A stretch of DNA of 19,451 nt from Bacillota bacterium (GTDB lineage: Bacteria; Bacillota; Clostridia; Clostridiales; Clostridiaceae). Positions within the stretch are counted from its first letter, which is position 1. The number at the start of each line of letters is the position of its first letter. A program made the position numbers and the translations under genes. The notes under the pieces were generated by a model. It saw nothing but the letters and a program-made list of their open reading frames with translations, searched no databases and was not told the DNA's origin. The stretch lies in NCBI GenBank assembly GCA_023417975.1, contig JAEZDX010000619.1:1-19451 (forward strand), in the 5' to 3' direction. This document shows, piece by piece, positions 13,264 through 19,451 of the stretch.

Positions 13264-16113
13264 TTAATGACATAAAGCTTTTATTTTATTAAAATTTTCA
13301 ATACATTCATCTATAGCTTGCTTTTTAGCGGCCTCTTCAAGTTTAATAGACTGCTCATAAATAGAGAGTATCCCGAGAGTTCCAGAGGAGCCCTTTAGTT
13401 CATGAGTTAGGGAGGCTAATTTTATAAAGTCATTAATTTTTATGGCTTTCTCAATACCACCTAACAAATCAGGCAGACTTTTTGCATAATCTTCAAGTAT
13501 CTCTTTCGCATCAGTCAAATCTAGTCCTGAGGTTTTGGAGAAATATCCCAAGTTATTTTCTACTATTCTATTATAATCGTAGATATTCGAGTTTTCTTTA
13601 GTATACTCTTCGATCATTTTGAACATAGTGTCAAAATTGACAGGCTTGGATAAATATGCATCCATACCTGCAGCAATACATTTTTCACTATCTCCTTCCA
13701 TAGCATTTGCAGTCATTGCAATGATAGTGGTGTGTTTTTTATCGCCTTCAAGCTGTCGTATATTAGAGGTACATTCGTATCCGTCCATTATAGGCATCTG
13801 ACAATCCATGAAAACAATGTCATAATCTTTCTCCGATACGGCTTCCAAGGCTTCTTTTCCATTTACGGCTACATCGCAAGTCATATCATGGCATTTAAGC
13901 ATACTTATAACTATTTTCCTATTGATATTATTATCTTCTACTAATAAAATCCGAGGCTTCATAGCATTTTTCACTTCTTTTACCAAGTATTTAGTGACAA
14001 TTTGATTTTCTTCAATATCTTCCGGCTTCAATCCCATTACAAGAGCAATGCAGTCTAATAGGTCATCTCTTCTAGCAGGCTTGGACAAATAGGAAGAAAA
14101 ACCATGTTTCTTTGCGATACTTGCATCTCCTTTTTGATTCACGGAAGTGAGAAGAATTAATTTGGTGTTTTTGGCAAAGGGAATAGTTTTTAATGTAGCG
14201 GCAAGCTCATAACCGGTCATATCCGGCATCTGATAATCTATAACAGCAATATCTACTTTGTTTTCCGTATTTGTATTCGAAACAATGGCAGTAATTGCTG
14301 ATGCACCATTCCCAGCCTCAAATACTTTAAGGCCCGTTCCTTGAAAGAAGGAGCGTATACTCTTTCTGTTAGTGACATTATCATCTACTATTAAAATATT
14401 GCTGCCTTCAAGCTTTTCAAAGACATATTTGTAATCATGCGCTCGACGATCAATTTTTAATTTTATATTAAATTTGAAAGTTGAGCCTTCACCATAAATG
14501 CTTTCCACATTGATTTCTCCGCCCATCATTTGCACCAATTCATTACATATGGCAAGACCAAGTCCCGTTCCCCCGTACTTTCTCGTTGTAGAGGTATCTG
14601 CTTGACTAAAGGACTGAAATATAGTGCTAAGGTGTTCTTCACGGATACCGATACCTGTATCTTTTACTTCAAAATAAAGTTCTGCGATTTCATCCTTATC
14701 TCCTAAACAGTCTACAGTTATGGAGATTTCTCCTGACATAGTGAACTTCACGGCATTGCTTATGAGATTATTTAGTATCTGCCTAAGCCTGGAGGGGTCA
14801 CCAATAACATCTTCAGGGACACCTGCATTAATCAGAGTATAAATTTCAACTCCTTTTTCTGCTGCTTTAGGTGAAAGCAGCGAAACAGCATCTTCAATTG
14901 TAGTTCTTAAATTAAACCTTATGTTCTCCATGATAAGTTTTTTTGCTTCTATTTTTGAAAAATCCAATATATCATTAATAATGTGTAATAATATTTCTGA
15001 AGCAGTCTTTGCTTCGCGAATAAAATCTTTTTGTTCGGGAGATGGATCAGTCAACTGGAGCAATTCAAGAAAGCCAAGTATTCCATTCATTGGCGTTCTT
15101 ATTTCATGAGACATGTTGGCAAGGAATTGACTTTTTGCAATATTGGCTGCTTCCGCCTGTTCTTTTGCCTTGTTAAGCTCTGTTTCTGCTTTTCTTTGTT
15201 CTGTAATATCCTCAGCTGTGCATGTAAGATATTTAATATTTCCTTCACTATCCTTTTGCGGCTTACTCTTAACTTGAAGCAGCCGGAGTTCACCTTGGCT
15301 ATTCTTTATTTCGAGTTCTGCTTCAGCAGGTTCATTCTTTTGAAACAGCTCCCAGTTAAGCTGAGAAAGCTTATTTGCAGTATCAATATCAAGTACGTCA
15401 TATAAATCATGATATTGAAGATCGCTTTTGGATTTTCCAAAAAACTCAGCATGAGCTTCATTAACTGTTGCGTAAGAAGTAACATTGCTCAAAGCCCAAA
15501 GCTGAGATAAGGAATTTTCCAAAAGAATGGATTGACCTTTAATAATTGCTTCATAAGTATTTTCTTTTTGAAGTCTTGATCTTGTATAGGAAAAAACCAT
15601 AGATATATCCCTTAGGGTTTTGATTTGATTATCCTCCCAAGTCATTGGTCTTGACAGGCTTTCATATCCTGCAAACCCGATAGCTTTACCATCGTTTATC
15701 AATGGAACTATAAGAGCTGACTCTATTTGTTCTTCGGAAAAAGCCTGAGTTTCAAATAGTGCTTCAGCAGGAAGGTCTTGAATATTATTCATGGCTATCA
15801 CAGCATTATTTTTAATATTACGAATTAACCACGGAAGGGTATATACTACCTCCTCTGAGGAAGTTTCACGCTTTGGTCTTATGCCTTCTTTATTCCATTG
15901 ATATTCTATTTGCATAAAGGTAGGATCTTTCGAAAAGTAATAAATATAAATTCTATCCAAATCAAATAGTCCACCAATTTCCTCCAAAGTGTTTTTAAGG
16001 CCTTCGTCATAATTAATATTATCCGAATTTAAAAGCTTTTGATAAGTATTATGTATCAATTTTAGATAAGTATCGGAGTAGGTGACATTTATGCCTTCTT
16101 CTTTACTACTCAT
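13264..16113 (-). CDS. Soluble hybrid histidine kinase: GAF-PAS-HisKA-HATPase-REC-REC-HPt
   Basis: This 949-residue protein has no membrane segment and should act in the cytoplasm. Domains in order are a GAF-like sensor (about 36-180), a PAS domain (about 195-310) leading by a short coiled coil into HisKA with H336 (NMSHEIRTPMNGIL), HATPase with N453 (LISNAVKF), DTGIG and GGTGLGL, receiver 1 with D626 (VIDYQMPDM), receiver 2 with D770 (FMDCQMPIMDG) and a C-terminal HPt with H904 (LTHELKGSSGTLG). All phosphorelay residues are intact. ATG 16113 follows GGGAGGAATCTT. It lies 17 bases after the HD-GYP gene and 53 before the CheY-like gene. The natural reading is a multistep relay, H336 to a receiver to H904, then out to the CheY-like partner. 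The signal sensed is unknown. Confidence 0.93.
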   Translation of the reverse strand: MSSKEEGINVTYSDTYLKLIHNTYQKLLNSDNINYDEGLKNTLEEIGGLFDLDRIYIYYFSKDPTFMQIEYQWNKEGIRPKRETSSEEVVYTLPWLIRNIKNNAVIAMNNIQDLPAEALFETQAFSEEQIESALIVPLINDGKAIGFAGYESLSRPMTWEDNQIKTLRDISMVFSYTRSRLQKENTYEAIIKGQSILLENSLSQLWALSNVTSYATVNEAHAEFFGKSKSDLQYHDLYDVLDIDTANKLSQLNWELFQKNEPAEAELEIKNSQGELRLLQVKSKPQKDSEGNIKYLTCTAEDITEQRKAETELNKAKEQAEAANIAKSQFLANMSHEIRTPMNGILGFLELLQLTDPSPEQKDFIREAKTASEILLHIINDILDFSKIEAKKLIMENIRFNLRTTIEDAVSLLSPKAAEKGVEIYTLINAGVPEDVIGDPSRLRQILNNLISNAVKFTMSGEISITVDCLGDKDEIAELYFEVKDTGIGIREEHLSTIFQSFSQADTSTTRKYGGTGLGLAICNELVQMMGGEINVESIYGEGSTFKFNIKLKIDRRAHDYKYVFEKLEGSNILIVDDNVTNRKSIRSFFQGTGLKVFEAGNGASAITAIVSNTNTENKVDIAVIDYQMPDMTGYELAATLKTIPFAKNTKLILLTSVNQKGDASIAKKHGFSSYLSKPARRDDLLDCIALVMGLKPEDIEENQIVTKYLVKEVKNAMKPRILLVEDNNINRKIVISMLKCHDMTCDVAVNGKEALEAVSEKDYDIVFMDCQMPIMDGYECTSNIRQLEGDKKHTTIIAMTANAMEGDSEKCIAAGMDAYLSKPVNFDTMFKMIEEYTKENSNIYDYNRIVENNLGYFSKTSGLDLTDAKEILEDYAKSLPDLLGGIEKAIKINDFIKLASLTHELKGSSGTLGILSIYEQSIKLEEAAKKQAIDECIENFNKIKALCH

Positions 16114-16130
16114 AAGATTCCTCCCAAAAA

Positions 16131-17201
16131 TTAAAACTCGTAGGTTTTTGTAATAAAAAGAGTCAATTCCTTTAATAAATCAACTTCGTAAGGGTTCGGA
16201 AGTAAATTACCGGCTTTATCATATATGATTTTTACAACAGGGCGTGTAGGCATTGACGTGTTTTGCTTTACTACCAAGCCTTTTTCATCTGAGCTTAAAA
16301 TAACACAGCTTCCTGTTGGGAAAGCAGCTATATTCATTGTAAATTTTCTTACTATGTCTGCATCAAAATAACTATTGCTCATGCCCACAAGATATTCAAT
16401 GGCTTCCGAAACGGTCTTATAGCCTTCCGAGGTTTTTCCCGAAATCAAATTATCAAACACATCACATATGGACACTATTTTTGCAAACTGATTTATTTCT
16501 TCGCCTTTCAGCTTTAAGGGGTAGCCGCTGCCGTCATTCCTTTCATGATGCATTAATACCGCTACCTTTACATATGAATTACAAATACCTTGTTTTCCTA
16601 GTAAGTCATAGCCAATCTTTGAATGGTTAAATTCAATATATTTATCTAGGGCTTGTTTAGTCTCGAAGGTTTTTAAAAGCTGTTTATTATTCAAAATACT
16701 TATTTTTCCTATATCATGCAGTAAAGCACCCGTAGCAATGTCTTTCAGCTTTATCATATTAAAACCCATATGAGTACCTATTATGGTAGCTAATACGCTA
16801 ACATTTACCGAGTGGGAATATACGTTGTTATCACTTGTACTCATTTCTGCAACATTTATCAAAACATCTTTATTGGACAAAACATCCTCAAGTATGGAAT
16901 TAACGGAATTTAAAACACTGTTATTATCACTTTTTCCCTCTCGACTATATTTTTCAATCATTTCTTTTACAGCATGCTTACTCATTTGCCTTGTCTTTTC
17001 AGATATACTTTCTTCGATAGCTATATTCCTGGATATATCATCATCGATGTATACTGAGCTAATTCCAAGTTCTTTAATTCTTTCAATAAAAAAAGGATTT
17101 AACCGAACTCCAACATTAAGTAAAATTCTGCCGGAGTCATCGAAAATTTGTCTGCCAAGGATTTCATCTCCTTTCAAACCGGAGATACTGACAAGTCTCA
17201 T
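16131..17201 (-). CDS. HD-GYP domain protein, probable cyclic-di-GMP phosphodiesterase
   Basis: This 356-residue soluble protein has an N-terminal region of about 110 residues of the type that precedes HD-GYP domains in clostridia (GRQIFDDSGRILLNVGVRL). The HD-GYP core keeps all expected metal ligands: H130, H162/D163 (LLHDIGK), H193, H218/H219 (MHHE) and D247 (ICD), plus the GYP signature in DGSGYP (226-228). Hydrolysis of c-di-GMP is therefore likely. I placed the start at ATG 17201 and not ATG 17213: GGAGG at 17207-17211 is five bases before the former and would lie inside the coding region of the latter, which has no ribosome site of its own. It is the first gene of a leftward operon with a hybrid kinase and a CheY-like receiver, which suggests that phosphorelay signalling is coupled to c-di-GMP turnover. 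Confidence 0.92.
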   Translation of the reverse strand: MRLVSISGLKGDEILGRQIFDDSGRILLNVGVRLNPFFIERIKELGISSVYIDDDISRNIAIEESISEKTRQMSKHAVKEMIEKYSREGKSDNNSVLNSVNSILEDVLSNKDVLINVAEMSTSDNNVYSHSVNVSVLATIIGTHMGFNMIKLKDIATGALLHDIGKISILNNKQLLKTFETKQALDKYIEFNHSKIGYDLLGKQGICNSYVKVAVLMHHERNDGSGYPLKLKGEEINQFAKIVSICDVFDNLISGKTSEGYKTVSEAIEYLVGMSNSYFDADIVRKFTMNIAAFPTGSCVILSSDEKGLVVKQNTSMPTRPVVKIIYDKAGNLLPNPYEVDLLKELTLFITKTYEF

Positions 17202-17499
17202 ATAAACCTCCATATAAAATAATTACTGGCATGTCTAGGTATAAAAATTATATCTACGATAAGATTTTTTCTTCCAGGTTGTTCCGAAAGTTTCCAAGGC
17301 TGCCTGCGATTCATTATTTTAATATATTAGCATATTATTATGAATTTTGCCACTTTAAGGACTTAGGATTTGAGTATTGCAGGCCAAAAGGTATATTCCC
17401 ATAAGGGTTATAATTATGCTGGAATATGGTTGGTAGGTGATATATAGTATAATGGTAAGAGTACAAAGTTTATTTTCAGTAAAGAGGAGGATAAAACAG
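17202..17499. promoter_or_regulatory. Divergent intergenic region between the HD-GYP operon and galE
   Basis: These 298 bases have no credible gene. Consensus TATAAT boxes occur at 17409-17414 and 17448-17453 facing galE and at 17247-17252 facing the HD-GYP gene. None has a convincing -35 at 16-18 bases, so the promoters are not settled. I looked for a c-di-GMP riboswitch in front of the HD-GYP gene and saw no match to its conserved core. Confidence 0.45.
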
Positions 17500-18495
17500 A
17501 TGAATATATTAGTTACTGGAGGAGCCGGATATATTGGCTCTCATACCTGTGTTGCAATGCTTAAAGCGGGACACAAGGTTGTGGTTGTAGACAATCTCTC
17601 AAACAGTAAGAAGGATGCCATAGATAACATTATGAAGATTTCCGGAAAGGATATTATCTTTTATCAGGTAGATGTCACGGATGAAGCGGCTATAGATGAA
17701 ATTTTTTCTGCTAACAAATTAGACGGAGTAATCCACTTTGCAGGGTACAAGGCAGTAGGAGAGTCTGTGCAAAAGCCAGATAAATATTATTATAATAACT
17801 TGTTAAGTACAATAGTAGTTGCCAGAGCCTGCCTAAAGCATGGAGTAAACAAGTTCGTGTTTAGTTCCTCAGCTACAGTGTATGGAGATAATGCTGTTCC
17901 TTACATTGAAACTATGAAGCTAATGCCAACTACAAATCCATATGGTGAGACCAAGGCTATGAGTGAAAGAATTTTAACTGATATTGCAAACGCTAATCCT
18001 GAGTTTTCGGTATCACTTCTCAGATATTTCAATCCTGTTGGAGCGCATGAGAGTGGATTAATCGGAGAGTCACCAAATGGTATACCAAATAATTTAATGC
18101 CGTATATAACTCAGGTGGCAAAGGGAAAACTTCAAAAACTTCGCGTATTCGGAAATGACTATCCAACTATAGATGGTACGGGAGTTAGAGATTACATACA
18201 TGTTATGGATTTGGCGCAGGGACACGTAGCTGCTATTGAAAAGTTAACTCAAGGTGTACATATTTACAATCTTGGGACCGGTAACGGTACTTCCGTTTTA
18301 CAGTTAGTAAAGGCATTTGAAGAAGCAAATCATATTAACATACCTTATGAAATAGTAGATAGAAGACCGGGGGATCTTCCGGAATATTATGCTAATGCGG
18401 AAAAAGCAAAGCAAGAGCTTGGATGGACTGCACAATATGGCGTGTTGGAAATGTGCCGTGATGCTTGGCACTTTGAAGAGAATTACAGAGAGTAG
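17500..18495 (+). CDS. galE: UDP-glucose 4-epimerase
   Basis: This 331-residue cytoplasmic enzyme of the extended short-chain dehydrogenase family interconverts UDP-glucose and UDP-galactose, feeding galactose use and polysaccharide synthesis. It has the NAD-binding TGGAGYIGSH (residues 6-15), VVDNLSN, HFAGYKAVGESV, the catalytic triad S124 (FSSSATVYG), Y148 and K152 (NPYGETK), then RYFNPVGAHESGLIGE and the substrate loop RRPGDLPEYYA. Its length is normal for the family. I chose ATG 17500 because GAGGAGG lies nine bases upstream and the protein then starts MNILVTGGAG; the upstream ATG at 17437 would add 21 residues without a ribosome site. It is a single gene converging on the ahpF-like gene. 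No other Leloir-pathway gene is in the window. Confidence 0.95.
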   Translation: MNILVTGGAGYIGSHTCVAMLKAGHKVVVVDNLSNSKKDAIDNIMKISGKDIIFYQVDVTDEAAIDEIFSANKLDGVIHFAGYKAVGESVQKPDKYYYNNLLSTIVVARACLKHGVNKFVFSSSATVYGDNAVPYIETMKLMPTTNPYGETKAMSERILTDIANANPEFSVSLLRYFNPVGAHESGLIGESPNGIPNNLMPYITQVAKGKLQKLRVFGNDYPTIDGTGVRDYIHVMDLAQGHVAAIEKLTQGVHIYNLGTGNGTSVLQLVKAFEEANHINIPYEIVDRRPGDLPEYYANAEKAKQELGWTAQYGVLEMCRDAWHFEENYRE

Positions 18496-18571
18496 CGTTT
18501 TGTGAAAGCTAAAGATGAACATATTTAGGACTGCTTAACCTACAAGCTTTAGTTTAGTTCTGCAAGTTCAT

Positions 18572-18617
18572 AAAAAAGCAGCTGGGGAGAGAAAGGCTTC
18601 CTCAGCTGCTTGATTTT
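18572..18617. terminator. Probable bidirectional terminator between galE and the ahpF-like gene
   Basis: AAGCAGCTG (18576-18584) pairs with CAGCTGCTT (18603-18611), and the stem extends inward through GGA/TCC after one mismatch. On the plus strand TGATTTTTA follows; on the minus strand the stem is followed by TTTTATGAAC. It lies between two converging genes and probably serves both. Confidence 0.75.
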
Positions 18618-18624
18618 TATAGTT

Positions 18625-19451
18625 TTAATTTCGTATTAGATAATCAAAGGCACTTAAGGCTGCAGTGGCACCGGAACCCATTGAAATGATAATCTGTTTG
18701 TAGGGACTATTTGTACAATCACCGCCTGCAAATACTCCAGGTACATTCGTTGCACCACGATTATCAACAATAATTTCACCTATTCTGTTACGTTCAACAG
18801 TCTCTTGCAGCCAGTCGGTATTAGGTACAAGACCTATTTGAACAAAAACACCTTGCAGTTCGATATGCTGTACCGTACCCGTTTCACGCTCAATATAGGT
18901 GATGCCATTTACCTTATCTGTACCGGTAATTTCCTTTGTCTGAACATTTTTCAAAACTGTAACATTAGGAAGACTGTAGAGCCTCTGCTGGAGTACGGCA
19001 TCGGCTTTCAATTCAGGAAGAAATTCAAGTACTGTTACATGTTTTACCACTCCAGCCAGATCAATAGCTGCTTCAATGCCGGAATTACCGCCGCCGATAA
19101 CCGCAACATGTTTTCCCTTAAATAAAGGGCCGTCGCAGTGAGGGCAGTAGGCTACACCTTTATTTTTAAATTCAAGCTCTCCGGGCACATTTACATTACG
19201 CCACCGCGCACCGGTGGAGAGTATTACGGTCCTGCTTTTCAGAACTGCGCCGTTTTCCAATTGTACTTCTATAAGTTCCTTTTTTTTCAAGCTCTTCGCT
19301 CGTTGTGAGCTCATCACGTCAACAGCATACTCTTTAACATGCTCTTCAAGGCTTGCTGCCAATTTAGGACCTTCCGTATATTTTACGCTTATAAAATTTT
19401 CAATACCTAAGGTATCCAAAATCTGGCCGCCGAAGCGTTCAGCTACAATGC
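18625..19451 (-). CDS. ahpF: AhpF-type alkyl hydroperoxide reductase flavoprotein subunit, 5' part outside the window
   Basis: The frame is open to the right edge, so the gene is partial: about 275 C-terminal residues are visible, beginning IVAERFGGQILDTLGIENF. The TTG at 19419 is an internal codon, not a start. The active disulfide reads CPHCDGPLFKGK, the form seen in AhpF and its close relatives; ordinary thioredoxin reductase usually has CATCDG. The NAD(P)H-binding GGGNSGIEAAIDLA and the FAD-binding GVFAGGDCTNSPYKQIIISMGSGATAALSAFDYL are intact. AhpF passes electrons from NADH through FAD and the disulfide to the peroxiredoxin AhpC for peroxide removal, a common defence in anaerobes. The N-terminal glutaredoxin-like domains and any ahpC gene would lie to the right of the window. 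A shorter thioredoxin-reductase-like form cannot be excluded. Confidence 0.88.
   Translation of the reverse strand, partial: IVAERFGGQILDTLGIENFISVKYTEGPKLAASLEEHVKEYAVDVMSSQRAKSLKKKELIEVQLENGAVLKSRTVILSTGARWRNVNVPGELEFKNKGVAYCPHCDGPLFKGKHVAVIGGGNSGIEAAIDLAGVVKHVTVLEFLPELKADAVLQQRLYSLPNVTVLKNVQTKEITGTDKVNGITYIERETGTVQHIELQGVFVQIGLVPNTDWLQETVERNRIGEIIVDNRGATNVPGVFAGGDCTNSPYKQIIISMGSGATAALSAFDYLIRN

Noticed and set aside
15031..15405. 124-aa plus-strand frame
   Set aside because: It is the antisense of the PAS/HisKA region of the hybrid kinase; the Phe/Cys-rich translation is typical of a shadow frame.
16783..17205. 140-aa plus-strand frame
   Set aside because: It is antisense to the HD-GYP gene, whose catalytic residues are intact, and lacks a ribosome site.
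17202..17320. Possible c-di-GMP riboswitch in front of the HD-GYP gene
   Set aside because: The conserved core and tetraloop-receptor sequences of the c-di-GMP-I class are not present on the minus strand.
18805..19125. 106-aa plus-strand frame
   Set aside because: It is antisense to the AhpF-type gene over its NAD(P)H-binding region and CxxC motif.
18625..19419. TTG at 19419 as the start of a short thioredoxin reductase
   Set aside because: The frame continues upstream to the window edge with family-typical sequence (IVAERFGGQI), so the gene is partial and the TTG is internal.

Overview
The window looks like a chromosomal piece of an AT-rich, Gram-positive, polysaccharide-degrading clostridium of the Ruminiclostridium (Clostridium) cellulolyticum/papyrosolvens type. 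The grounds are base composition, strong AGGAGG-type ribosome sites, YesM/YesN-type two-component genes, an LplB/YtcP-type sugar ABC transporter without its own ATPase, and a CBM22-bearing secreted protein. The species is inferred from style, not proven.

Left part (1-11800), a sugar sensing and uptake locus. The left edge holds the 5' part of a leftward gene for a secreted protein with tandem CBM22-like modules, probably a xylanase. Divergent from it is a four-gene operon: a solute-binding protein without a lipobox, a YesN-type response regulator, a YesM-type histidine kinase, and a second YesN-type regulator. It has a clear sigma-A promoter at 1018-1046 and a terminator at 7825-7853. Next comes a separate transporter operon: a binding lipoprotein paralogous to the first binding protein, then two permeases, with a 13-bp perfect hairpin between the lipoprotein and permease genes and a terminator at the end.

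The main new observation is a 26-bp element upstream of both the CBM22 gene (890-915, minus) and the transporter operon (7911-7936, plus). It matches at 20 of 26 positions and lies exactly 48 bases from the proposed -10 box in both promoters. I did not find it at the promoter of the sensor operon. The simplest reading is one regulon: binding protein 1 plus kinase sense an oligosaccharide, and a response regulator switches on the enzyme and the importer together.

Middle part (11800-17220), all on the minus strand. A 64-aa hypothetical protein and a flavodoxin-fold oxidoreductase with a four-cysteine cluster each stand alone. They are followed by a three-gene signalling operon transcribed leftward: an HD-GYP protein (likely c-di-GMP phosphodiesterase), a soluble GAF-PAS hybrid kinase with two receivers and an HPt domain, and a stand-alone CheY-like receiver. 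A hairpin that includes the last codons of the CheY-like gene ends this operon.

Right part (17220-19451). galE (UDP-glucose 4-epimerase) on the plus strand converges on a partial ahpF-type flavoprotein reductase on the minus strand, with a hairpin terminator between them that probably serves both. I saw no tRNA, rRNA, CRISPR array, insertion sequence or integration site.
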